Assembly: GCA_014529385.2 (NCBI GenBank)
Contig: CM043969.1
Span: forward strand, 24,755,946 to 24,819,945
DNA from: Adiantum capillus-veneris
Taxonomy: Eukaryota; Streptophyta; Polypodiopsida; Polypodiales; Pteridaceae
DNA: 64,000 nucleotides
Direction: 5' to 3'
The notes under the pieces are model-generated. The model did not search any database and was not told the origin of the DNA. It saw nothing but the letters and a program-made list of their open reading frames with translations. Both the position numbers and the translations under genes were made by a program. Shown here piece by piece: positions 1 to 10,407 of this stretch (position 1 is its first letter; each line of letters starts with the position of its first letter).

Positions 1-389
1 AATTTTAGGTTTAGTTGGCTTTTATATGAGCTCGTCCCATTCACACTTGGGCGCCCATGCTTAGCCAACTAATCCCTTGAATGTTCCAGTTAGAGTGCAC
101 CTCTCATTGGCGATCACTCTTACCCTTTTCCTATTGGACCGACAAGCCCGGTACCCGACTCTACCAAATAAATAATACAATGTCCGCCGTAGGTTACAAC
201 GTCCGTCGTAGGTAATAGGGTGTCCGTGAGCCGTGAGGGTTAGCAGGCCACAATACTATTATGTAGAATATTCAATGAAGCGAGGTTATTTAGAATGATT
301 ATATCTGCTAGCACAGTTTCTTCCATCACAAAAGATTTTTCTGTATCGCAGCTATGGCCAGCCACTCAGAGGATATTTTAACAGCACGC
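1..389. other. Flank left of RetA, no gene seen
   Basis: I see no coding signal here. A short motif GTCCGCCGTAGG recurs in diverged form three times between about 180 and 240. The segment ends where the putative RetA LTR begins with TGTCG. Confidence 0.4.
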
Positions 390-1215
390 TGTCGTGCTGT
401 GACACGTACATAGTGGGAACGCATGCTACAAGATCTATCTTGTATTTTTTTAGATACATAATTATATTTCCTATAGTGTACATATGCATATTTAAGTATA
501 ATAATAAGCCTTCTATCTCATCCTATTATTTTTCTCAAGGGTAACATATCCTTACTTTACCATCAGAAAATACTATGGGAAAAGCATCAATAGCTCCGCC
601 TCTTTAACTTGGGGCAAAAAGCATTGATTCTTTATTTCCACTATTTCATAATCATCTCAAACCCTAGCTAGATCCTATATCTAGGGTAAACTCCAATATA
701 TATATATTCTATGTATTTTTTATACTTTTCTTATATTTCTTTTTAAATAGCTACTAGGAGAGAATCAAATCCTAGTGGGACACTAGGTGGCATGATTTCA
801 AAGATACACTTATTTTAATGCATTATTGCAAGCATGATTACAAAACTTTGTCAAGGAGCAATGTCATGCTTTCATATGGCATGAGGTGTCCTTTGGAATT
901 AAATGAAAGTCTAGGCTAAGGAGACCGCATGAAGACTTTTGCTGCCATAAATGGACCCTATTTTGATGAATTTTTTACACAAGGGTCCAATCCAAATTGG
1001 AAAACGATTTTAAAATAAAAATCGTAGATAATGAGCTGAAGTTTTTTCCCATATTTTTTTGTTTTTTATTTGGAGCCACGGTTGAGGAGATATGATCAAA
1101 ATACTGGACCCCAGTCTGCCCACATCATGCAGGGACAGCTCATTTCCAACTTTTCCAATTCCTGTTCACACTGGCTCCTCTCTTCTTGTGTAAACCCTTG
1201 TGGGTTCCCTTCACC

Positions 1216-1226
1216 TATAAAAGGGG
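1216..1226 (+). promoter_or_regulatory. TATA box of RetA LTR
   Basis: TATAAAAGGGG lies about 1.18 kb upstream of the LTR end and is a strong match to a plant TATA box. Transcription would be expected to begin roughly 30 bp downstream, which would put both small LTR ORFs inside the 5' leader of the element RNA. The truncated 3' LTR lacks this box. Confidence 0.6.
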
Positions 1227-1765
1227 ACCTCTTCTTCCTTGGAAATAACTCAAGCATTCAAGCCATTGATGAGAGGAATTCTTGAGGGAGTGAGTAGTAA
1301 TGCCTAATTGTACTTAGTCCCATTAACATAAGCCCAAGCCTACACTTTCACCTAGAGGAAGACTAGCCATTCTTGTACGCTATCCTTGGAAGATCAACTC
1401 TAATCAAAGAAGGTGTTGTACTTGGCGTATCAATCAACATTGAATTCTCCCCTCTTCTTCTCTCTCCCATCAATAATGGTGCCGAAGGGTTTCAAATAAG
1501 ATGTGTTCTACATTGATGTTTTCTTGATTTCTTGTTGTTTTCATTTTCATCTCTAATCCAAAATATATATATGTATCTAATCTCATCTCCTTAACCAAAC
1601 CTATCTCTCTCATTCTTAGTAATTCATCCTCTCTAGGTTCTCTTTGCTACAGGTACATCTCTCCCCGCAATATCCTTATTGCCTACGTGCAAGAATAGGG
1701 CTTGGGAGGGAAACTTCTCATCTCTTCACTTCTCTCATATCTACATTTCTCACATACTATCCTCG

Positions 1766-1984
1766 ATGAATAACCCACATGATCATCATTTCTATCGCTT
1801 TCACTCTGTACGATTTATTAGAATTAACGTATGGATTAGCCGTAAAATACACTTTCAACAACGTATAGTGTTTCTCTTCGGCCCTGAAAGGCTCAATGAA
1901 ATACTTCTATCACCGGATCCCATCATACTACCTCTCATAGACTATAATTTTTCTTTTGATGTAAGCGTAGTTATCTTGCTATGA
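1766..1984 (+). CDS. Small LTR-internal ORF a (72 aa), unknown
   Basis: I do not recognise this protein. The frame is open from 1679, but the Met at 1766 is the likely start because it aligns with the Met of the next ORF. The C-terminal half contains F-Q, L-F-G, R-L-N, I-L-P and S-F-D-V and ends hydrophobic. Its last 46 residues align without gaps to ORF b with 22 identities by my count. Its TGA overlaps the ATG of ORF b (ATGA). The same ORF is kept in the 3' LTR with one residue change. It could be LTR-encoded, a captured gene fragment, or chance coding in a duplicated segment; the many synonymous differences between the two ORFs argue against chance. Confidence 0.45.
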   Translation: MNNPHDHHFYRFHSVRFIRINVWISRKIHFQQRIVFLFGPERLNEILLSPDPIILPLIDYNFSFDVSVVILL

Positions 1985-2193
1985 ACCAAGAGGATTTGTA
2001 CACACAATTAATCCCAATCACTAGACAAAATATCTATATTATGGTAAGCACAAAACTACAATTCCAAAGAACAATTCGTAGCCTATTTGGTCAGCCAAGA
2101 TTGAATGCCATTAACTCATCCATTAACCCTTTCATATTACCCATGATACGATATGACCATAGCCTTGATGTTTTCATCTTCGTATTGTTTTAA
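1981..2193 (+). CDS. Small LTR-internal ORF b (70 aa), paralogue of ORF a
   Basis: It starts at the ATG that overlaps the stop codon of ORF a, an arrangement seen with coupled termination-reinitiation. It shares with ORF a the positions K25, F28-Q29, L35-F36-G37, R40-L41-N42, P50, I52-L53-P54, Y58, S61 and D63-V64. Of the 22 identical residues, about 14 use a different synonymous codon. The DNA offset between aligned codons is 209 nt, consistent with an old tandem duplication. The function is unknown. The ORF is short, and no transcript or homologue can be checked here. Confidence 0.45.
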   Translation: MNQEDLYTQLIPITRQNIYIMVSTKLQFQRTIRSLFGQPRLNAINSSINPFILPMIRYDHSLDVFIFVLF

Positions 2194-2402
2194 CATTCTC
2201 TTTTGCGTTCTTTCTTTGTGTGTGTGTGTGAGTGCAAGAGAGAAAGAGTGAGTCTTAATTGATTGCACTTCTTTCCAAATCCTAGTCTTCATGGCATCTA
2301 TGGTTTAACTCCTTCATATAGTTTTTGTTGAGTTCTCTCACAAACTCTCACAGCCATAAGCCCGGTGCTTTCCTGGCAAGACCGCAAATTCCTCGACATT
2401 TT

Positions 2403-2420
2403 TGGTGAACCCGACGCGAA
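2403..2420 (+). other. RetA primer-binding site
   Basis: TGGTGAACCCGACGCGAA begins four bases after the LTR end. TGG complements the CCA tail of a tRNA, and AACCCGA fits a T-arm complement. I do not assign the tRNA species. Confidence 0.75.
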
Positions 2421-2449
2421 ACTGCCAGGGTGAGAGTTTGTGGGTAACC

Positions 2450-3904
2450 ATGGGTGATCATGTTGAGCAACAGGGTATGCAATTTGACCCAACAACAATG
2501 CAAATGTTTCAAGCATTTGCAATGTTCATGCAACAACAACATGCCACTGCAAGAAGGGAGATTTCAGCAACGAAGGCCATACAAGCGGTCGTCAACAGAA
2601 TGGATCAGTTCAATGGGAAAGATGTAACCAAGTACTTACGCGAGTATGTGAAGGAGATGGAGCTGCATCGCGTGTCAGAAGGTGAGATGATTCAAAGCTT
2701 TGAGCTAGTTGTTGCTCCAGAAATTAGGGAGCATGTTAGGGAAATTAAAGACGGGCATGGGAGAAATTGGGAAGAACTCAAAGTAGCTTTAAAGGAGGAA
2801 TATTTCATGGAGGACTCTGAGAGAGTGACCAAAAGGACATTCATAGAATGGGTAGTCAAGCCAAAGCAAGGACTATCAATAACAGAACTACTTAGGGAAT
2901 TTGAGCGGCGCTATGCACAACTCACAAGGACAGAAAGGGCCACACTAGATGCAAAAAAGACAGATCTTTTCTTACAAGCTGCAGGTAAAGAGTTTCAAGA
3001 AAATTTGGAGCTTCTTCTTGAAGATAAAGATGCTGAGCAAGGACTAAAGACCGACTGGAATGAGGTTGAAGGTGCTGTCTCATTGCTTGCCAAACGACAA
3101 AGAAGAAGGGACAAGATGGTACTAAACACTACAAGTCCTTCCACCTCAACTCCTGACAAAATGGTAAAGCCTACTTTTATCGCTCCTAAGTTTGATGAGT
3201 CCATGCTAGATGAGCTTGTGAAGGGAATGCGTGACATGAAGGTGAAGCTTGCAAAGCTTGAAGAAAAAGGCCAACCACCAGGGCCACTTCCTACGCAAAG
3301 ACAACAGCCCAAAGAAGGGTTTGTTAATAGATGTATTTGGTGTGATAGTACAGACCATGTAAGAAGGGATTGTGATGATTTTAGTGATGCTTTGTCAAAA
3401 GATGTTGTCTTTTTTAAGGATGGTAAAATCCACTTAAGAGAGACAGGTCTACCCTTGAGAACTAACTTTGGGAAGGGGGGAATGCAAACCTTAGTTGAAG
3501 ATATGGCAACCAAGCATGCCACCTCTTCAGTTGAGGCAGCTACTTATGGAGTAAAAATTGAACATTTTTGTGATGAAGAGGTGAGTGACCATCATGGTCA
3601 AATTTGGCCAAATGTCATGCAATTAGCTAAAAAGGGAAAGCTTACAAAAGAGATTCTACATGAAGCAGGTGATTGCATACATCTAGAAACAGGATGGAAT
3701 GATCCAGTGGACTCATTGTCAGTGCATGCCTACATTACAAAATGCCAACAAAATGAGGCAATTGTAGAAGAGAAGCGCAGACGTGAGAATGCTGATGAAG
3801 GATCATCAAAAAGAGCTTCTAGAAGTGGGGGAAGAAGCGACTCAATGCCTTCTCAAACACCCTCAACACAAGGAGCATCTCCACCTGAAGTACTCATGGA
3901 GTAG
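2450..3904 (+). CDS. gag: RetA Gag polyprotein
   Basis: This is the capsid/nucleocapsid protein of the element, about 484 aa. The ATG at 2450 is in a good context (AACCATGG). The frame is open from 2402, but that part overlaps the PBS. A helical capsid-like region is followed by a zinc knuckle C-x2-C-x4-H-x4-C at residues 311-324, counting from codon 2402. A TAG at 3902-3904 ends it, yet the same frame stays open afterwards straight into the protease region. The stop is therefore either a Gag-Pro readthrough site or one nonsense mutation. An acidic and serine-rich stretch precedes the stop. Confidence 0.85.
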   Translation: MGDHVEQQGMQFDPTTMQMFQAFAMFMQQQHATARREISATKAIQAVVNRMDQFNGKDVTKYLREYVKEMELHRVSEGEMIQSFELVVAPEIREHVREIKDGHGRNWEELKVALKEEYFMEDSERVTKRTFIEWVVKPKQGLSITELLREFERRYAQLTRTERATLDAKKTDLFLQAAGKEFQENLELLLEDKDAEQGLKTDWNEVEGAVSLLAKRQRRRDKMVLNTTSPSTSTPDKMVKPTFIAPKFDESMLDELVKGMRDMKVKLAKLEEKGQPPGPLPTQRQQPKEGFVNRCIWCDSTDHVRRDCDDFSDALSKDVVFFKDGKIHLRETGLPLRTNFGKGGMQTLVEDMATKHATSSVEAATYGVKIEHFCDEEVSDHHGQIWPNVMQLAKKGKLTKEILHEAGDCIHLETGWNDPVDSLSVHAYITKCQQNEAIVEEKRRRENADEGSSKRASRSGGRSDSMPSQTPSTQGASPPEVLME

Positions 3905-4824
3905 TCTACAACAGGAAAGAAGAAAGAGCCAACGAAAGGTAAGACAAAAGGCCCAACTTATAAACTACAATCTGATATTGAGGTTGCTAATAATTTAAAG
4001 AAAGTCTTGGAGGAAAGGATCTTGAATAGCAAGATTGAGTTCACTCTGGGAGAAGTTCTTGGCATTGCAAAGCGTGAATTCCATGAGGAGATCATTGACA
4101 TCATCAAGAGAAAGAGGCAAACCCTTGCTGAAGTTTCTCGTCCACAGGTTGACGGGGAAACCTCAAAGACACAAGGGATGCAACTACAAAATAAGGAGAA
4201 TGATGGAGCTATGGTAGGATGCTACCAATCTAGTGGGAGAGTGAAGCAAGTGCATTTCTCAAATGATGATGAAGAAGTTGAAGATATTCCTAGGAGTTAC
4301 TATTCACGAAGTCATTGGGCAAGGGCTACTACAGAAACTTTGGTCAAGGTAGGTGATCTTGAAGAGCCATTTGTTGCCTTGATTGACCATGGTTCAGAAA
4401 TAAACATAATGTCAAAGAGTCTCTACAACAAGTGCAAATGGCCAATGGACACAGATCATGGTTGGATGGTAAAATTGGCAAACAATTCATCGGTGAATTG
4501 TATGCAGCATGTCCAGGTGTGAAGGTGACAATAGGTGATGTAAAGATTGACCAAAACTTCTTTGTTCAGGATACATCTTCATATCATCTCATCCTTGGAC
4601 AACCCTACATTGTGGGAGTTCTAATGGAAACAAAGGTAATGGACGATGGTTCAGCATATGCTAGGATACGTAGTAAAGATGGTAAACGAGCTGTCCAATT
4701 TCTCACAGTCTGTGTAAACCATGAAAGAAATCGTGACAACCTCAGAGAACATCCTCTACCAAAGGTAAGCAAAGAGTTTCATGATCATAGAGAAATGATG
4801 GGTTTTGGCCAAGTACCATTGTAA
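3905..4824 (+). pseudogene. RetA protease region, frameshifted
   Basis: The region continues in the Gag frame after the TAG. The retropepsin active site reads A-L-I-D-H-G-S-E-I-N-I-M near 4375-4410, so a His replaces the usual Thr or Ser after the catalytic Asp. The later strand I-L-G-Q-P-Y follows near 4590. The domain is split by a frameshift around 4465-4490: the frame ending at 4522 gives way to the one open to 4824. A second shift near 4815 leads into the next pol segment. DHGS looks like a family variant, because the surrounding residues are otherwise well kept. The copy is inactive because of the shifts. Confidence 0.75.
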
Positions 4825-5501
4825 AGCGGGATTGCAGTGGTACAGAAAGAAAAAGGGTCTCGCTTGATCCAAAAATAGGTGAAACTTTCTCGATGAGCTC
4901 CTTGGTAACAAGGAATGGATCAGTATGTTTTACAAAACTTGAAGATTTGAAGAGATATGAGAGGCAATATGTGCATAATGTACAAATAGGCATGAAAAAG
5001 AGTGGGTTGCTAAATCCTACTGAAAATGTTTTGGGTTTGTGTGAACAAGTTTCTTTTGTAGATACTATGGGTGAGCTTGATGCTATAATGAGGTCTAGTT
5101 TGCATCTTGAAAATGAAGTTGTGGAAGTTTGCTCTATGGAAATGTATCAAGTAATAGAAGCCTTTAAAGAAATCCAAATAGTTGGACCAGAAGTCCATGT
5201 TGAAACTAAATACAAGAGTGTAGCAAAGAAGGTGAAACCAGTAGCTTCACCCTTACCACCCAACAACAAGGAAAAGATTGAACAGGCTTCTTTACAACCA
5301 AGTTTGCGGAATCCTAAAAAGATCGGGCATACCTTCACAAAGGAGTCCTTTCAAGAGTTGCAGATTGGTTGCGAGGAGTTTCTAACACAGGAGGAGACAA
5401 AGTGCTTCAAAGAAATGCTTTCAAAGCATGGTAAGGCTTTTGCATTTGAGCCACATGAGATAGGATGTGTTGATCCTTATATTGTAGGAGTCCTATGGTA
5501 A
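4821..5501 (+). pseudogene. RetA pol linker between protease and RT
   Basis: One frame is open from about 4821 to 5501 and links protease to RT. The tail (F-L-T-Q-E-E-T-K-C-F-K-E-M-L, then H-E-I-G-C-V-D-P) matches the region just before Ty3 RTs. The reading frame changes near 5484-5490 into the RT frame. No catalytic motif is expected here. Confidence 0.65.
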
Positions 5502-7243
5502 TACCTCATGTGCCTTGGAATCTGCGGCCTATTCCGGTTCCAAAGGCTCATTTGCCAAAGTTAGTAGAGCTACTGAATGAGAAAATCAAAATGGGAATCT
5601 TGGAGCCTTCTTGTGCTCCATACTCAAACAGGTGGTTCACAGTTCCAAAGAAGAATGGTTCTCTACGCTTCATCCAAGATATGCAACCAGTGAACAAGGT
5701 GACAATTAGAAATGTAGGTACAGGTCCAATTGTGGATGAATTTGCAGAGGCGTTTGCAGGGAGGGCAATCTACTCAATGGGGGATCTCTACTCAGGGTAT
5801 GATCAATTTCAACTTGCAATCGAAAGCAGAGACTTGACAACCATGAGGACACCTTTGGGTTTGGTAAGGATGTGTACCTTGCCACAGGGAGCAACCAACT
5901 CGGTTGCACATATGATGAATGGGATGAATAAGGTCTTACGTGACTTTATTCCTCAAATCACAATGCCTTTCATTGATGATTTGCCTATCAAAGGATGTGA
6001 AGAAAGTGACAAAGATGAAGCTTTGGATCTCGAGGGATGTCGCAGGTTTGTGGTAAATCACATAAATGATTGTGATAAAATTTTGTCTAGGTTGGAAGAA
6101 GTGAATCTTACATTGTCAGGGAAAAAGTCTATGTTTGGTGTCAAAGAAGTGCTCATTGTGGGGCACATGTGCGGGCCATATGGTAGGAAACCTTGTCCAA
6201 CAAAGGTAGATGCCATCCAAAGAATGAAAGAAACGTGCACTAGCATCATTGAGGTTAGAAGGTTTCTGGGAGCATGTGTCTTCTATGTTATTTGGACTCC
6301 ACATTATGCACATGTAGTTGATCCTCTTTATCAACTGCTTAGAAAGAATCAAAAGTTTAAATGGACAGAAGCACATGTAAAATCCATGAAAAAGCTAAAG
6401 GAGTTACTCCAATCAGCAACGACTTTGAGAAAGGTAGACTGTGAGTGTCAAAGGCCAGTGATTGTGACAGTAGATACCAGTCCTACAGGGATTGGATGGG
6501 CAATAGGGCAAGATGACAAAGAAGGACACAAGTATGTGGTAAGATTTGGAGCAAAGGTACTAAGTGCTCGCCAAACAAACTATCCACAGATAAAGAGAGA
6601 GTTATGGGGTATGGTTACAGCCTTGAAAAGTGGGAAAGAGTACCTAATTGGTGCATGTGTGGTTGTAGAAACAGATTGTCTACCACTTCTTTGGATGATT
6701 ACAAGCTGCTCAACACCAGACATTGCTATGTTGCGGTGGATTGCCTACATTAAGTCCTTAAATCCCGAGTTTAATCACATTGCAGGTAAAGACAATACAG
6801 TGGCAGATATGCTATCAAGGGCAAGGTATGAAGATGAGTCACAAATGATTGATGAGGGAGATGATGTAGGCACAAAATTCTATTCTATCTCTCATGTCAA
6901 AGGTAACAATGTCTGCATGACTAATTCACTTGAATTGTTCTTGAGAGATCTTTATGAAGGTGATTGGCTTTCTATTGGAGGGTACTTGAGTACTCTAACA
7001 AAACAGGATGATTGGTCTGAACAAGAATTCAAGAGGATACGCAAGAAAGCATATGGGTACTTTTTAAGGGATGGTTACTTGTGGAAGCATTCTAAGCAAA
7101 AGGGTGCTACACCACAACGGGTTATATGTAAAAAAGAGACTCGACCTACCTCTCACATTCTTAGTAATTCATCCTCTCTAGGTTCTCTTTGCTACAGGTA
7201 CATCTCTCCCCGCAGTATCCTTATTGCCTACGTGCAAGAATAG
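5495..7243 (+). pseudogene. pol: RetA reverse transcriptase and RNase H, 3' end fused to LTR
   Basis: The N-terminal RT blocks are clear: R-P-I-P-V-P-K near residue 11, then P-K-K-N-G-S-L-R-F-I-Q-D. Motif A is M-G-D-L-Y-S-G-Y-D and the catalytic box is F-I-D-D at residues 159-162, a variant of Y-x-D-D. RNase H follows, with T-V-D-T-S near residue 325, the R-E-L-W helix, and H-I-A-G-K-D-N-T-V-A-D-M-L-S before 6830. After about 7140, where the integrase zinc finger should begin, the frame runs into LTR sequence and stops at 7243. The last 30 or so residues are therefore LTR-derived. Motifs within the RT and RNase H are intact, but the product lacks integrase and sits behind upstream frameshifts. 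Confidence 0.85.
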
Positions 7244-7310
7244 GGCTTGGGAGGGAAACTTCTCATCTCTTCACTTCTCTCATATCTACATTTCTCACAT
7301 ACTATCCTCG

Positions 7311-7529
7311 ATGAATAACCCACATGATGATCATTTCTATCGCTTTCACTCTGTACGATTTATTAGAATTAACGTATGGATTAGCCGTAAAATACACTTT
7401 CAACAACGTATAGTGTTTCTCTTCGGCCCTGAAAGGCTCAATGAAATACTTCTATCACCGGATCCCATCATACTACCTCTCATAGACTATAATTTTTCTT
7501 TTGATGTAAGCGTAGTTATCTTGCTATGA
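7311..7529 (+). CDS. Second copy of LTR ORF a
   Basis: This is the 3'-LTR copy of ORF a, open and full length, with one visible residue change (H to D) relative to the 5' copy. No promoter remains upstream in this truncated LTR. See the 5' LTR entry for the paralogy argument. Confidence 0.4.
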   Translation: MNNPHDDHFYRFHSVRFIRINVWISRKIHFQQRIVFLFGPERLNEILLSPDPIILPLIDYNFSFDVSVVILL

Positions 7530-7738
7530 ACCAAGAGGATTTGTACACACAATTAATCCCAATCACTAGACAAAATATCTATATTATGGTAAGCACAAAA
7601 CTACAATTCCAAAGAACAATTCGTAGCCTATTTGGTCAGCCAAGATTGAATGCCATTAACTCATCCATTAACCCTTTCATATTACCCATGATACGATATG
7701 ACCATAGCCTTGATGTTTTCATCTTCGTATTGTTTTAA
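7526..7738 (+). CDS. Second copy of LTR ORF b
   Basis: This is identical in protein sequence to the 5' LTR copy and again overlaps the preceding stop by ATGA. Confidence 0.4.
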   Translation: MNQEDLYTQLIPITRQNIYIMVSTKLQFQRTIRSLFGQPRLNAINSSINPFILPMIRYDHSLDVFIFVLF

Positions 7739-7941
7739 CATTCTCTTTTGCGTTATTTCTTTGTGTGTGTGTGAGTGCAAGAGAGAAAGAGTGAGTCTTC
7801 TTTGATTGCACTTCTTTCCAAACCCTAGTCTTCATGGCATCTATGGTTTAACTCCTTCATATAGTTTTTGTTGAGTTCTCTCACAAAATCTCACAGCCAT
7901 AAGCCCGGTGCTTTCCTGGCAAGACCGCAAATTCCTCGACA

Positions 7942-8208
7942 ACGCCATGCACCATGGAGTATGGTGTAATCTTATCTACTCGTATCCTACCTTTGTCATA
8001 GCGTCCAAACACCTGTTTTTACTATGACAGCTGTTTGTGCAATCATGTAGTGGATGGTTTAGTAGACATGTAAAGGTGAAGACCGGGAGGGGTTATTTGT
8101 AAAAAAACCAAGTTTCTCCAAACTAATTAAAGTGGTGAAACTTGAGTATAGACTCATGTATTTTAGTGTGTGTGCGTGCGTGCCTGTGTGCGTGTGTGTG
8201 TGTTCGTA
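7942..8208. repeat. Spacer ending in imperfect TG microsatellite
   Basis: No coding signal is seen. An imperfect TG/CG tract at about 8167-8203 marks the edge of the minus-strand composite relic that follows. Confidence 0.5.
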
Positions 8209-8220
8209 TTTTTGAATGAA

Positions 8221-9789
8221 CCACTAATAATAAGAACACAAACCCAAAAATCTTTGAACCTCGTCAACATTCTTTAGATCTGGCCAATCTCGAATGGTCT
8301 CAACCTTGATCGGATCCATTTTGACACCCTCCACACAGATGATGCATCCCAAAAAGTGGATCTTGGGTAAGAATCTTCTTTCCATTAACCACCAACCAAT
8401 GTTGGTGTAGTGCTTGAATGACCTGTAACAAATGGTGTTGATACTTTGCCTCATTCTTGGTAAATATGATGATGTCGTCAAAAGAGGTGTCCACAAATGA
8501 TTTATAATCTCAAAAAATCTTGTCCATCATTCTGTTGAATGTTGCAAGACGAGACCAAAAGGCATCACCAAATACTCCTGCAATCCAAAGGACGTCCTAA
8601 ATACATCCTTGTAAACATCTCCAGGAGTGATCTTGATCTAATGATAGCCACATTTCAGGCCGATTCTATGCGGCATGTAGAACCCTCTAGCCTATCTAGT
8701 ATGACATCGATCCTGGATATTGGAAACCTATTCTTGCTAATGTTTTTGTTGAGAGCCCTATAGTCAATGCATATTCTCCAAGATCTATCTTAAATTTTCT
8801 TGAAAACCAACAGCACTAGTGAATAGTATGGTCATGTATTGGGTTGAATGAGACCCTTCTCTAAGAGTTCTTTCACTTGATTCATAATTTCCTCATTTTG
8901 AGCACTTTTGACTCTGCAAGGTGGCTGATTTGGTGGCATACTACCAGGCATCAAATCAATGGTGTGATCTTTAGAATGCTAAGGAGGTAACTCTGCTGGT
9001 AATCCTTCAGAGAAACAATCAGCCTGAGCTTGCAAAAAGTCTTGGCGTTCCTTCTAGAGGTCAAACAAAGTTGAGACATTTTCTTATCATCTGTCTCATG
9101 TAAAAAGATCAAGTAAACAAACAGAGTGGATTTCATTAATTTGGAAGTGGCCAAAGCTGATACAAGTGGGATGGACTCACCCTTTAATTTTACATCAATA
9201 ACTATATCTTTACCCTTTTCATTCTTCAAAGTTGCTTTTCTCGCCCTATAATCAACCACCACATTGTTCTTCTGGAATCAAGGGATTCCCAAAAGGATGT
9301 CACACCCCTCTAAGGACATGATGTATAAGTCCTTGTGTCCTAAATAACCTTGGCAATACAATAAAAGTCTTCCTATAATAAGTGTAATGGCAACATCAGC
9401 CACCAGGTCCCATTTCATCTAGCATATTTTAAGTCGTTACCAATTCAATCAAAATGAAGTTGGCCTTGGCTCCTCCATTGAAGAAGATAAGGGCTTCTTG
9501 ATTTTGCATTTGTCCCGTGCTCTACAGAGCTCCGTACTCTCATCCATTCGTTTAGGGCCGGGCCCCACAAAACTTTTTAATAGTGATGCTCTTGTCTTTC
9601 TTTGCTTTGTTCACTCCTCCGCTGCTTTGAAACTCTTTGGTTTGTCCTCTAATTACTCTAAATGTTCTTTAGGTTCTTTGTTAGGGCCCCTGACAAGTAC
9701 ATGCCCTTGTTCCCCACAACCGTAACATTTACCCTCTTTAAAGTATTTGATGCATTGCTCCACTGACAATGGAGGATGTTGAAGGTACC
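8221..9789 (-). pseudogene. pol: Gag knuckle, protease and RT fragment (copy 1)
   Basis: From the high-coordinate end on the minus strand: a CCHC knuckle C-Y-G-C-G-E-Q-G-H near 9720-9690 whose last Cys is replaced by Gly (V-R-G-P). Next is a retropepsin with N-G-G-A instead of D-G-G-A near 9480. RT follows, with R-I-C-I-D-Y-R-A-L-N near 8770, a F-D-D-I-I-I-F catalytic box near 8470, and the thumb (G-V-K-M-D-P-I-K-V, R-F-L-G-L-C-S-Y-Y) down to 8224. Several frameshifts and stops separate the pieces. Right after C-S-Y-Y the frame runs into CA repeats. Integrase and RNase H are missing. Confidence 0.8.
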
Positions 9790-10407
9790 ATCCTAGCATA
9801 GCTCCAATGACCAACAATAATTGTCAATCAGGAGGGATAAGCTACCTGACTAGGGAATGGAAACACTCATCAATGAGTGAGCTAATCATGGCAACACGAA
9901 CAATAACTCTATCCACTTCTCTTCACCTCAAATCAACCCAATCACACACACCTTGATTAGTGTTAATCAAGTCACATGATCAAGGAGAATATCAAGGACT
10001 CGATAGCCACACACATCATGAGCTCTCACCAAAGAGTGGTCTCAACAAATGAGTCTAAGAACCCTAATTTCTTCTACACACTGTGTTATATACTTAGGGT
10101 AAAAATATGCAATGTCCGAGCGCCCAAGGCCTTTAGGGTTCCCAACGTACTAAATTTGTAGCCTAGGCACACTAATTGACCTATTCTTTATAGCTTTACA
10201 GCTTGGAACTCTCATTGAGCCCGTAACACATTACAAATATTACAATGACTTGAAATAAATAGGAAAATTACAATATATGACCATTTTGGAAAATGTGAAA
10301 AATGTGTTACTCCAATCTTCATTGCTTCTTCATATTCATTTTTGATGTGCTTTGTAAGGCTTGGGCCTTTTAGCAGCTTCTATTAATTCGCATCGGCTCA
10401 GTTAACA
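9790..10407 (-). repeat. LTR of composite relic, copy 1
   Basis: On the minus strand it begins TGTTAACTGAGCC at 10407 and contains TATATAA near 10090. It is homologous to 20206-20970 and to 31586-32520. Relative to copy 3 it has lost a central segment near 9915. Its 5' end is fused to gag at about 9789 without a PBS. Confidence 0.7.

Larger units (their letters stand above)
390..2398 (+). repeat. RetA 5' LTR
   Basis: The long LTR (about 2.0 kb if the TGTCG start is right) ends in CGACA just before the primer-binding site. The last 0.8 kb, from about 1600, is repeated at 7147-7941. The first 1.2 kb has no second copy in the window because the 3' LTR is truncated, so the left boundary rests on the TGTCG/CGACA inverted termini and the short ACGC flank match. 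It contains a TATA box near 1216 and a pair of small paralogous ORFs near its 3' end. Confidence 0.6.
390..7941 (+). mobile_element. RetA: degenerate Ty3-type LTR retrotransposon
   Basis: The order is 5' LTR, PBS, gag, protease, RT, RNase H, truncated 3' LTR, which is the Ty3 (Metaviridae) layout. The right edge is firm: both LTR copies end in CCTCGACA and diverge directly afterwards. The left edge is inferred. TGTCG at 390 is the inverted complement of the CGACA end, and the flanks share ACGC (386-389 and 7942-7945), which would be a 4-bp target duplication instead of the usual 5. By eye the two LTR segments differ at roughly ten positions in about 795 bp, so insertion was fairly recent. The element cannot now move by itself: gag-pol has one in-frame stop and three frameshifts, and integrase plus the PPT are deleted. 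Confidence 0.85.
7147..7941 (+). repeat. RetA 3' LTR, 5'-truncated
   Basis: This is nearly identical to 1600-2398 and ends in the same CGACA. It starts in the middle of the LTR, fused to pol, so U3, the TATA box and the PPT are missing. It cannot act as a full promoter LTR. Confidence 0.85.

Noticed and set aside
2995-3522. Minus-strand 175-codon ORF
   Set aside because: It is the antisense shadow of RetA gag, which has a zinc knuckle on the plus strand.
4893-5501. Reading the 202-codon frame as a separate gene
   Set aside because: It is an internal piece of RetA pol separated by frameshifts on both sides.
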